Source: an uncultured Clostridia bacterium
GTDB lineage: Bacteria > Bacillota > Clostridia > UBA1381
NCBI GenBank assembly: GCA_934462945.1
Contig: CAKSJF010000064.1
Location: forward strand, 1 to 12,953
Reading direction: 5' to 3'
DNA: 12,953 nt
The translations under genes were made by a program, and so were the position numbers. Numbering within the stretch: the stretch's first letter is position 1; every line of letters begins with the position of its first letter. Shown here piece by piece: positions 7,008 to 12,953 of this stretch. The notes beneath the pieces were generated by a model. It was not told where the DNA came from and made no database searches. It was given only the letters and a program-made list of their open reading frames with translations.

Positions 7008-7034
7008 TTAGCACTCATATTCCTCGAGTGCTAA
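7008..7034 (-). promoter_or_regulatory. CIRCE operator (HrcA binding site)
   Basis: A perfect TTAGCACTC-N9-GAGTGCTAA inverted repeat occupies 7008-7016 and 7026-7034. It is identical to the CIRCE consensus and sits immediately downstream of the promoter, so its first base is at or next to the predicted transcription start. Bound HrcA would block initiation of the hrcA operon, and the repeat is also present in the mRNA leader. No second complete copy occurs in the window. Confidence 0.98.
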
Positions 7035-7041
7035 CAATACT

Positions 7042-7070
7042 AAAATACCACCTTTTTTCCGAATTGTCAA
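7042..7070 (-). promoter_or_regulatory. Sigma-A promoter of hrcA-grpE-dnaK
   Basis: On the minus strand a consensus TTGACA (7070-7065) is followed after 17 bases by TATTTT (7047-7042), preceded by TGG as an extended -10. The predicted start near 7035 abuts CIRCE. A 7-bp AT-rich inverted repeat (7075-7081 with 7090-7096) lies just upstream of the -35 box, with no assigned role. Confidence 0.88.
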
Positions 7071-7105
7071 TAGGTATTTTGCATTTTTACAAAATATTCA
7101 TAAAT

Positions 7106-8227
7106 TTAGTTACTTTTTTTCACATCATCCAATAAAAATTCACATAGAATTGCGTTGCTGACCGAAATTCCTTTCTCCGATAGCCGCCATGCGCCGTCTG
7201 CATGCTCTAAAAATCCACCCTTTTTGAATTTTTCCAGCTGAGATTGGTAAACGCTTTCGACCGGAACGGAGAACCGCCGGAAAAACTCTTTTTCCGAAAT
7301 ACCGTCTGATAGCCGGAAACCCATAATCATAAATTCCTCGATCTCGTCCTTTTGAGAGAGAACCTCCTGCACCTCTTGCTCCCCTGCTCTGTACCGCTCC
7401 CAGCTGGCGGGATTGGAAAAGCGTTTTCCCTGATAATAGGAATGCGCCGCCAGACCCAGTCCGATATATTCCCGGCATTGCCAATATTTCAAATTGTGCC
7501 GGCATTCTGCTCCCGGCTTTGCAAAATTCGAAATTTCATAATGCCGATAGCCTGCCGACTTTAACCGCTTGCAGACCATTTCATAAAGTGCGCGTTCCTC
7601 GTCCTCCTCCGGCAGGTTCAACGCTCCTTTTTCATATTCCCGGTAAAGCGGTGTTCCCTCCTCTAAGATCAGACTGTAGCAGGAGAGATGCTCCGGAGAA
7701 AGCGAAAGCGCACGGTCTAAGGTTTCGGACAGGCTTTGTTTTGTCTGATACGGAATTGCCGTCATGAAATCTAAATTGACCGAAAAGCCGCCAAATTGCT
7801 GCACCAGACGGATGGTGTCCTCTGCCTCCTGCGCCGTGTGAATCCGTCCGAGCGCAGAAAGCTCCCGGTCGGAAAAGGACTGCACCCCAATGCTAAGGCG
7901 GTTGACACCGGCTCTTTTTAAGGCAGAAAGCTTTTCCCGGCTCAGCGTTTTGGGGTTTGCCTCCACGGTGATCTCTGCTTGATCAGATACCGAAAAATGC
8001 GACCTTACCGCCTCAAATAGTCTTTCCAAAAATTCCGGACTGCATACGGTCGGCGTACCGCCGCCCACAAAAATCGTATCTATCTTTTCTTTCGGATAAC
8101 GCTCCATCTCCCGGATGAGCAGATTCTGATATTCCTGTTCCGAAACACCGCACCCGGCAAAGGATACAAAATCACAGTATTTACATTTTTGCAGGCAAAA
8201 CGGGACATGAATATAAAGTCCGTACAT
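7106..8227 (-). CDS. hemW: Radical SAM heme chaperone HemW
   Basis: HemW is an S-adenosylmethionine-dependent [4Fe-4S] protein related to coproporphyrinogen dehydrogenase HemN, and it acts as a heme-binding chaperone. The 373-residue product has the radical SAM motif CLQKCKYC at 11-18, GGGTPT at 55-60, VEANP near 88-92, RLSIGVQSF at 110-118 and HNLKYW at 244-249, followed by the C-terminal winged-helix part. The motif is followed by Asp-Phe rather than the extra Cys of HemN, which supports HemW. The start is the ATG at 8227 with GGGAGG 5 bases upstream; a longer frame to 8395 would run through the terminator and into the upstream gene. hemW next to hrcA is a common Bacillota arrangement, usually with lepA before it; lepA is not here. 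Its promoter is unclear because a terminator ends at its ribosome binding site. Confidence 0.93.
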   Translation of the reverse strand: MYGLYIHVPFCLQKCKYCDFVSFAGCGVSEQEYQNLLIREMERYPKEKIDTIFVGGGTPTVCSPEFLERLFEAVRSHFSVSDQAEITVEANPKTLSREKLSALKRAGVNRLSIGVQSFSDRELSALGRIHTAQEAEDTIRLVQQFGGFSVNLDFMTAIPYQTKQSLSETLDRALSLSPEHLSCYSLILEEGTPLYREYEKGALNLPEEDEERALYEMVCKRLKSAGYRHYEISNFAKPGAECRHNLKYWQCREYIGLGLAAHSYYQGKRFSNPASWERYRAGEQEVQEVLSQKDEIEEFMIMGFRLSDGISEKEFFRRFSVPVESVYQSQLEKFKKGGFLEHADGAWRLSEKGISVSNAILCEFLLDDVKKSN

Positions 8228-8240
8228 AAAAACCTCCCAT

Positions 8241-8277
8241 AAAAAACTCTCCTGCACGTTTCTTCTTGCAGGAGAGT
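8241..8277 (-). terminator. Intrinsic terminator after efp/CD1247-like operon
   Basis: A perfect 11-bp stem (ACTCTCCTGCA, 8246-8256, with TGCAGGAGAGT, 8267-8277) has a 10-base loop and is followed on the minus strand by a run of six U. It lies 14 bases after the stop codon of the CD1247-like gene. The U run leads directly into the ATGGGAGG that carries the hemW ribosome binding site. The plus strand has no U tract, so it acts in the minus direction. Confidence 0.93.
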
Positions 8278-8291
8278 CAAAAAGTGTTTTT

Positions 8292-8756
8292 TTATTCGTC
8301 GTCGTGATCATGACCGCATCCGCAGTCACAATCACCGTCATCACAGTCACAGTCAAAATCCAGTTCAATTTCCTCGTGACAGTTCGGGCAGACAATGCCG
8401 TGATCTTCGTCTAAGAGATCAAAGTCTACCAAAACGTCCTCATGACAGTTCGGGCATTCGATTTCAAAATATTCGTCGTCCTCATCATCAAACAAATAAT
8501 CGTCATCCTCGTCCTCGTCGTCATCATCCTCATCGCCGTAAACGAAGTCCTCTAAATCTGCTAAATCCTCGTCTACCTCTAAGAGAGACTCATCCAGTTC
8601 CTCACAGGATGCGGAAACCTCGGAAAGCTCCTCTGCCATATCTCCGACAACCTCAATCAGCTTTTTTAAAAGCTTTGTTTCTTCCTTGCTCTCATCCAGC
8701 TTCATGCCGTCTGCAAGACCCTTTAAATAAGCAACCTTGCTGATTAATTCATCCAT
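8292..8756 (-). CDS. Acidic CD1247-type zinc-ribbon protein
   Basis: This 154-residue protein of unknown function resembles the small Clostridia proteins named after C. difficile CD1247. Residues 1-70 form a helical, Leu/Glu-rich domain (SKVAYLKGLADGMKLDE at 6-22). Residues 75-95 are almost pure Asp/Glu. Residues 101-126 hold a CPNC...CPNC zinc ribbon (Cys101, 104, 123, 126). The tail from 135 is Cys/His/Asp-rich, with Cys136, 138, 143, 145, 147 and His149, 151, a likely extra metal site. The start is the ATG at 8756, with GGAG 8 bases upstream; the TTG at 8762 is too close to that site. It follows efp by about 27 bases, so the two are co-transcribed, and a terminator follows. The family name comes from memory; its role is unknown. 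Confidence 0.8.
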   Translation of the reverse strand: MDELISKVAYLKGLADGMKLDESKEETKLLKKLIEVVGDMAEELSEVSASCEELDESLLEVDEDLADLEDFVYGDEDDDDEDEDDDYLFDDEDDEYFEIECPNCHEDVLVDFDLLDEDHGIVCPNCHEEIELDFDCDCDDGDCDCGCGHDHDDE

Positions 8757-8782
8757 TTGCAATGCTCCTTTCTAAAAAGCGT

Positions 8783-9340
8783 TTATACTCTTTCCATATA
8801 TTCTCCGGTTCTGGTATCAACACGGATAATATCACTGCCGTCCACAAACAGCGGAACCTGGATCACAGCACCTGTTTCCAGCGTTGCCGGCTTGGTTGCA
8901 CCGGTTGCAGTGTCGCCCTTAAAGCCAGGTTCTGTCTCGGTAATTGCCAGTTCCACAAATGTCGGCGGCTCAATACCGAATACATTTCCCTTGTAGGAAA
9001 GAATCTTACATACCATATTCTCTTTCACAAACTTTAAGGAATCTCCAACCTGCTCCTTACCAATCGGAATCATATCAAAGGTTTCCTGATCCATGAAGTA
9101 GTAAAGATCTCCGTCGTTATAGGAATACTCCATGTCCTTTCTTTCAATATGTGCCTTCGGCATTTTCTCTGTCGGTCTGAACGTTCTTTCAATCACTGCA
9201 CCAGTGATCACGTTTTTCAGCTTTGTTCTGACGAATGCTGCGCCCTTTCCCGGCTTCACATGCTGAAACTCAACAACCTGAAAAACATTCCCCTCTAATT
9301 CAAACGTAATACCGTTTCTGAAATCTCCTGCTGAAATCAT
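8783..9340 (-). CDS. efp: Elongation factor P
   Basis: EF-P binds between the ribosomal P and E sites and relieves stalling at polyproline stretches. The 185-residue protein starts MISAGDFRNGITFELEG and has the KOW-like domain with the conserved loop KPGKGAAF at 29-36, whose Lys32 is the position modified in bacteria (5-aminopentanol in Bacillus). Two OB-type domains follow, including YFMDQETFDMIPI and the C-terminal GAVIQVPLFVDGSDIIRVDTRTGEYMERV signature region. The start at 9340 is forced, since the in-frame codon two before it and the one directly before it include a TAG stop. The best Shine-Dalgarno (AAAGGA) is 11 bases away. A four-codon frame begins at 9351 and ends overlapping the start. 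It has its own promoter and is followed by the CD1247-like gene. Confidence 0.97.
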   Translation of the reverse strand: MISAGDFRNGITFELEGNVFQVVEFQHVKPGKGAAFVRTKLKNVITGAVIERTFRPTEKMPKAHIERKDMEYSYNDGDLYYFMDQETFDMIPIGKEQVGDSLKFVKENMVCKILSYKGNVFGIEPPTFVELAITETEPGFKGDTATGATKPATLETGAVIQVPLFVDGSDIIRVDTRTGEYMERV

Positions 9341-9405
9341 CTAATAACCATTCCTTTCCGTGATTTGCATATTCTTTTCACTCGCGTAAAAACAGATATA
9401 CATAT

Positions 9406-9434
9406 ATTGTAATATATTTTTTGAAAAATTACAA
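9406..9434 (-). promoter_or_regulatory. Candidate sigma-A promoter of efp
   Basis: On the minus strand TTGTAA (9434-9429) and TACAAT (9411-9406) are separated by 17 bases in the AT-rich gap between the peptidase gene and efp. The two boxes are also arms of a perfect 7-bp inverted repeat (TTGTAAT 9407-9413, ATTACAA 9428-9434). No convincing terminator separates efp from the upstream operon, so read-through may add to its transcription. Confidence 0.65.
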
Positions 9435-9441
9435 GTGTTTT

Positions 9442-10491
9442 TTAAATTATTATGAAATTTTTCGGAGATTTTGTTAGGTTTTCTGCTTTTTTACCGCAAA
9501 CTGCCACAACATCCTCAATCCGAACGCCGCCAAAATTCTCCAAATAGATTCCCGGCTCTACCGTGATCACATGCCCCTCCTCTAAAATATCCTTGCTTTT
9601 CGGGGAAAATACCGGAGTTTCATGAATCTCAATTCCCACGCTGTGTCCCAGCGCATGACCGAAATGCTCTCCATACCCGGCATTTTGGATAATCTCTCTT
9701 GCTGCACGGTCAATTTCTGCACAAGCAACCCCCGGCTCAATTTTTGAAAGCGCCGTCTCCTGCGCCAGCAAAACCGTTTCGTATATTTCCTTTTGCCGCA
9801 AATCCGGCGCACCGATCACGACCGTCCGGGTCATGTCCGAGCAGTAGCCGTCTAACACACATCCGAAATCCAGCGTCAGAAAATCTCCCTTTTCGATCAT
9901 CTTTTCGCTTGCCGTACCGTGCGGCATTGCCGAGCGTACCCCGGAGGCGGCAATTGTTTCAAACGAAAGTCCGGACGCGCCGTTTTTCCGCATGAAAAAT
10001 TCCAGTTCCAAAGCAATCTCAATTTCGCTCACACCCGGGCGGATTTTGTCTAAGATATACGAAAAAGCCGCGTCTCCCAAAGCCTCCGCCGCCCGGATTT
10101 TTGCAATTTCCTCCGCGTCCTTTTTCTGCCGCAGCGAAGAAATTTTCTTCTGCCCCGGCATCAGCCGGCAGCCCTTTGCCGCCGTCTCAAGTTTTTGCAG
10201 CCGCTCCACCGTGAGATAGCTTTCTTCATATAAAATCTGCTCTGTGCCGGCAAGCGTTTCAATCGCGCCGGAGAGTCCCTTTGTAATATCGTACAGCGCA
10301 AAGTCCGGCGCCTGGAGCTTTGCCTGCACAAAATAGCGCGAATCGGTCAGAATCAGCGCCTGACGCTTCGTGATCAGAAGCGCCGCATCCTCCGAGGTAA
10401 AGCCGCTGTAATAAAAGATATTGGCACGCGAAGTGATATAGGCTGCTTCATTTTCTGCTAAAAGCGCGGATAGCCGGTTAATTCTCGTCAT
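9442..10491 (-). CDS. M24B family Xaa-Pro dipeptidase/aminopeptidase
   Basis: This cytosolic metallopeptidase removes residues next to proline. The 349-residue product has a creatinase-type N-terminal domain (about 1-125) and the pita-bread catalytic domain. The five dinuclear-metal ligands are visible: Asp208 (LDFG), Asp219 (SDMTR), His283 (GHSVGIEIHE), Glu312 (VEPGIY) and Glu326 (RIEDVV). The substrate-binding His191 of PHG and His290 are also present. The start is taken as the ATG at 10491 with GGAGG 9 bases upstream; the GTG just before it (10494, 6 bases) is an equally usable alternative. It overlaps the end of aroQ by 14 bases, which implies coupling. The order aroQ-peptidase-efp is common in Bacillota. 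Whether it acts on dipeptides (PepQ) or longer peptides (PepP) cannot be told. Confidence 0.93.
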   Translation of the reverse strand: MTRINRLSALLAENEAAYITSRANIFYYSGFTSEDAALLITKRQALILTDSRYFVQAKLQAPDFALYDITKGLSGAIETLAGTEQILYEESYLTVERLQKLETAAKGCRLMPGQKKISSLRQKKDAEEIAKIRAAEALGDAAFSYILDKIRPGVSEIEIALELEFFMRKNGASGLSFETIAASGVRSAMPHGTASEKMIEKGDFLTLDFGCVLDGYCSDMTRTVVIGAPDLRQKEIYETVLLAQETALSKIEPGVACAEIDRAAREIIQNAGYGEHFGHALGHSVGIEIHETPVFSPKSKDILEEGHVITVEPGIYLENFGGVRIEDVVAVCGKKAENLTKSPKNFIII

Positions 10492-10912
10492 CACAGAATG
10501 CCTCCAACGCCAGGAGATAGCCCCTCTGCCCTAAGCCGCAGATCTGACCGATACATTCCGGCACAATCACCGAATGATGCCGGAACTCCTCCCGTTTGTG
10601 AATGTTTGAAATATGCACCTCAATCGTCGGAATGGATACCGCCGCAAGCGCGTCCCGGATGGCATAGGAATAGTGTGTAAAAGCTGCCGGATTCATAATA
10701 ATTCCGTCTGTGTTTCCATATGCCGCATGAATTTTTTCCACAATTTCGCCCTCAAAATTGCTCTGAAAAAACTCCACCGAAAGTCCTAATTTCTCTGCCC
10801 GGTTCTGAATTCTGCGCTCTAAATCCGCTAAGGTTTCGCCGCCGTAAATCCCCGGCTCGCGCACCCCCAGCATATCCAGATTCACTCCGTTGATTACTAA
10901 TATCTTTTTCAT
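10478..10912 (-). CDS. aroQ: Type II 3-dehydroquinate dehydratase
   Basis: AroQ converts 3-dehydroquinate to 3-dehydroshikimate, the third step of the shikimate pathway, as a cytosolic dodecamer in characterised enzymes. The 144-residue length is typical. Visible motifs are NGVNLDMLGVREPGIYG at 8-24 with catalytic Arg18 and Tyr23, SNFEGE at 51-56, NPAAFTHYSYAIRDAL at 74-89, and EVHISNIHKREEFRHHS at 98-114 with His100 and Arg111. Position 10 is Val where most members have Pro, and position 81 is Tyr where Thr is common; both are minor. The ATG at 10912 has GAGG 7 bases upstream. It begins 17 bases after the mutase gene and its end overlaps the peptidase gene, so the three form one operon. Confidence 0.96.
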   Translation of the reverse strand: MKKILVINGVNLDMLGVREPGIYGGETLADLERRIQNRAEKLGLSVEFFQSNFEGEIVEKIHAAYGNTDGIIMNPAAFTHYSYAIRDALAAVSIPTIEVHISNIHKREEFRHHSVIVPECIGQICGLGQRGYLLALEAFCDDEN

Positions 10913-10929
10913 GACTTTTCCTCTTATTT

Positions 10930-12618
10930 CTATGCCAGAATTTTTTCTGCCGCAGCCTTGATTTTTTCAAACATTGCCATCGTTTCTTTCTCGTCCTTGC
11001 CGCGGATCAAGTAATAAAGCTTAATTTTGGGTTCTGTACCGGACGGACGGATGACAAAGGTTGATCCATTTTCAAAATGGAAACGCAGAACGTCTGATTT
11101 CGGGAGAGTCAGTGCGGAGATTTCTCCGTTTTCAAAATGCTTGCTTGTTAAATAATCATCCACCGAAACCACGCGGTATCCACCAAACTCCTTCGGCAGA
11201 TCTTTTCGCATACCGCTTGTCAGCGCTTTGATCTTTTCTGCGCCGTCCTTTCCTTTCATCGTGATGGAAATGGTTTTTTCATAATACCAGCCGTATTTCT
11301 GATATAATTCCTGCATCACGTCATAAAGCGTTTTTCCCTGCTGATGATAGAATACACCCATCTCGGCAATCAGCATAGACGCAACCACCGCGTCCTTATC
11401 TCTTGCATAGGTACCGGCAAGATATCCATAGCTTTCTTCCAGTCCCAGGATGTATTCGTAGGAATGCTCCTCCTCAAATTTATGAATCATTTCACCAATA
11501 TATTTAAAGCCGGTAAGCACCTCAAAATAGGTTACTCCAAAGAATTCTGCAATTGCACCCAACAGTCCGGTGGTAACAATTGTGGAAACAATCGCGCCGT
11601 TTTCCGGCAGGACGCCTGCTTTTTTCTTTTCGGTCAGCATGTAGTTTGCTAAAAGCGCACCCACCTGGTTTCCGGTCATGGTGACATAGTCGCCTGCCTG
11701 ATCGCGGACAACAATTCCCACACGGTCGCAGTCCGGATCTGTGCCAATGATCAGATCACACTGATTTTCCTTTGCAAGCTCTATCGCACGGGTGAAGCAT
11801 TCTTTATTTTCCGGATTTGGCGACGCAACCGTTGGGAAGTTTCCGTCCGGCTCAACCTGCTCCGGTACTAAAATAACGTCCGAAAATCCGGTTCTTTTTA
11901 AAATCTCACGAACCGGCAGATTTCCCGAACCGTGCAGCGGTGTATATACCAAACGGTAGCCAGTCTTGTCCAGCTCCGGATGTACTGCCTGCTTTTGCAC
12001 GTTTTCAAAATATGCCTCGTCCACCTCTTTGCCGATGATATGAATGAGCGGATGATCCAAAGAAACTGTCGGTACGCTGAACATATCCACACGGTCCATG
12101 TACTGAATCATCATGTCCGAAACCTGCAATGGCAGCTGTCCGCCATCTTCAAAATATACTTTATAGCCGTTGTATTCTTTCGGATTGTGCGATGCCGTTA
12201 CCACAACGCCGGCAAATGCCTTTTGATAGCGTACCCCAAAGGAAAGCATCGGGGTCGGACGGAGCGATTCAAACAAATATACGCAGATTCCGTTTGCTGC
12301 TAAAACCTTCGCCGTCTCCTCCGCAAAATCCCGGGAATGATTCCGGGAATCGTGTGCAATGACCACACCGCGCTTTTTTGCTTCCTCTCCCTTGGTGTTC
12401 ATATAGTCTGCAATTCCCTGGGTTGCCCAGCGGATCATGTACAGATTCATGCGGTTTGTTCCTGCGCCCATCACGCCGCGCAGACCGCCCGTTCCAAATT
12501 CCAGCGTCCGGTAAAAGCGATCCTCAATCTCCTTTTCATCCGTTAAAGCTAAAAGCTCCGCCTTGGTTTTTTCGTCTGTTTTTTCTATCCATTGCTGATA
12601 GCGTTCTTTGTAGTCCAT
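10930..12618 (-). CDS. Phosphoglucomutase/phosphomannomutase (alpha-phosphohexomutase)
   Basis: This enzyme interconverts hexose 1- and 6-phosphates through a phosphoserine, feeding glycogen, cell-wall and glycolipid sugars. The 562-residue product is close in length to Bacillus PgcA. It has the four phosphohexomutase landmarks: active-site TASHNP at 141-146 with Ser143, metal loop DPDCDR at 294-299, sugar-binding GLEESYGYL at 392-400 and phosphate-binding RPSGTEP at 524-530. FGTGGLRGVMG at 41-51 is the N-terminal loop typical of the PgcA/PGM2 branch. The only sensible start is the ATG at 12618; GAGG lies 10 bases upstream, slightly far. It leads the operon with aroQ and the M24 peptidase from its own promoter. 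Glucose versus mannose preference cannot be decided from sequence. Confidence 0.94.
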   Translation of the reverse strand: MDYKERYQQWIEKTDEKTKAELLALTDEKEIEDRFYRTLEFGTGGLRGVMGAGTNRMNLYMIRWATQGIADYMNTKGEEAKKRGVVIAHDSRNHSRDFAEETAKVLAANGICVYLFESLRPTPMLSFGVRYQKAFAGVVVTASHNPKEYNGYKVYFEDGGQLPLQVSDMMIQYMDRVDMFSVPTVSLDHPLIHIIGKEVDEAYFENVQKQAVHPELDKTGYRLVYTPLHGSGNLPVREILKRTGFSDVILVPEQVEPDGNFPTVASPNPENKECFTRAIELAKENQCDLIIGTDPDCDRVGIVVRDQAGDYVTMTGNQVGALLANYMLTEKKKAGVLPENGAIVSTIVTTGLLGAIAEFFGVTYFEVLTGFKYIGEMIHKFEEEHSYEYILGLEESYGYLAGTYARDKDAVVASMLIAEMGVFYHQQGKTLYDVMQELYQKYGWYYEKTISITMKGKDGAEKIKALTSGMRKDLPKEFGGYRVVSVDDYLTSKHFENGEISALTLPKSDVLRFHFENGSTFVIRPSGTEPKIKLYYLIRGKDEKETMAMFEKIKAAAEKILA

Positions 12619-12653
12619 TCCTTGCGTACCTCTTTTCTTAGTTTTCTTCTTTT

Positions 12654-12682
12654 ATTATAACATTAATCTTTCCGAATAACAA
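12654..12682 (-). promoter_or_regulatory. Sigma-A promoter of the mutase-aroQ-peptidase operon
   Basis: On the minus strand TTGTTA (12682-12677) and a consensus TATAAT (12659-12654) are 17 bases apart, with TGT as an extended -10. The predicted start near 12647 gives a leader of about 29 bases before the ATG at 12618. Confidence 0.8.
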
Positions 12683-12689
12683 GTATTTC

Positions 12690-12953
12690 CTATAAAAAAA
12701 ATATCTTTCTTGCGCAAAATTCGTCAAAAAAGATCCTCTTTCTATCATTTTGACTTTTACACACAAAAAAAGAATGCAGAAAATGATTCTGACCAATGGA
12801 AACATTTTCTGCATTTTTTTTGATTCCGAGCATTACTATTCTTATGCCTTTATTTGATAAGGCATTTAATTTTTCGATTAGTTTATCTTTATTTAAAAGT
12901 TTTTCTTCTATGTAACTTACTAATCTTTCTGATAAAAATCTATAAAATATTAA
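12690..12953 (-). pseudogene. AT-rich open frame, possible remnant of a type I restriction methylase (HsdM)
   Basis: An open minus-strand frame enters from the window edge and runs 87 codons to a TAG at 12692-12690. Its first residues, LIFYRFLSERLVSYIEEKLL, resemble the conserved N-terminal segment of HsdM, the methylase subunit of type I restriction systems (typical form: ILGxIFYRFLSE). After about 40 residues the resemblance ends and the frame passes through the hairpin terminator at 12773-12815, which argues that the rest is not real protein. AGA, ATA and TTA codons dominate, unlike the neighbouring genes. The fragment probably marks the truncated end of an acquired gene. It could also be chance coding potential, or the tail of a different gene beyond the edge. 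Confidence 0.35.
12773..12815. terminator. Bidirectional intrinsic terminator
   Basis: A perfect 13-bp stem (AATGCAGAAAATG at 12773-12785 with CATTTTCTGCATT at 12803-12815) has a 17-base loop. It is followed by eight T on the plus strand (12814-12821) and by seven T on the minus strand (12771-12765). It therefore can stop transcription from either side and insulates the mutase operon promoter from whatever lies beyond the right edge. Confidence 0.9.

Noticed and set aside
6962..7018. Longer HrcA starting at the ATG at 7018
   Set aside because: The start would lie within the CIRCE operator, has no ribosome binding site, and adds residues absent from the family; the ATG at 6961 has GAGGTG at 6 bases.
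8228..8395. 56-residue N-terminal extension of HemW
   Set aside because: It runs back through a strong terminator and the end of the upstream gene; the ATG at 8227 has a good ribosome binding site and the usual family start.
12844..12865. Additional terminator from ATGCCTT/AAGGCAT
   Set aside because: The 7-bp stem is AT-rich and lacks a good U run in either direction; it may be chance in AT-rich sequence.
1..12953. CRISPR array, tRNA, rRNA, transposase or toxin-antitoxin genes
   Set aside because: No spaced direct repeats, cloverleaf sequences, rRNA segments or matching protein motifs were seen on either strand.

Overview
The window reads as a chromosomal stretch from a member of the Clostridia (Bacillota). 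The reasons are a HrcA/CIRCE heat-shock operon, a DnaK of the short Gram-positive type, strong purine-rich ribosome binding sites, TTG starts, and the efp plus CD1247-type zinc-ribbon gene pair. I cannot name a genus. All intact genes lie on the minus strand, so transcription runs from high to low coordinates. Coding regions look moderate in G+C, while the last ~300 bases are strikingly AT-rich.

Layout in the direction of transcription: (1) 12953-12690 is an AT-rich edge with an open frame resembling a fragment of a type I restriction methylase, cut by a bidirectional terminator. (2) Phosphohexomutase, type II 3-dehydroquinase (aroQ) and an M24 Xaa-Pro peptidase form one tight operon with its own promoter. 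(3) efp and a small, very acidic zinc-ribbon protein follow from a second promoter and end at a strong terminator. (4) hemW sits alone, with its ribosome binding site directly after that terminator. (5) hrcA-grpE-dnaK are driven by a sigma-A promoter followed immediately by a perfect CIRCE operator; a hairpin follows dnaK. (6) dnaJ has its own promoter without a complete CIRCE and is followed at close spacing by a HisD-family gene and a HisB-family gene. (7) The left edge, bases 1-152, can fold as a three-way junction and includes the probable terminator of the last operon.

Most of the window is housekeeping: chaperone network, translation factor, heme-chaperone-type radical SAM protein, shikimate step and sugar-phosphate metabolism. 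The part worth pursuing is the dnaJ-hisD-like-hisB-like operon. Both 'histidine' proteins keep the family fold signatures but lose residues that genuine histidine enzymes need. The HisD-like protein has Glu, His, Asn, His where E. coli HisD has the zinc ligands Gln259, His262, Asp360, His419, and it lacks the His of the NHVLPT motif. The HisB-like protein has HVxxE instead of HHxxE and has lost the C-terminal PSTKG loop. Two adjacent paralogues with parallel active-site changes and no other his gene in view suggest a non-histidine two-enzyme module of unknown substrate. All alignments here were made by eye from memory of the families.
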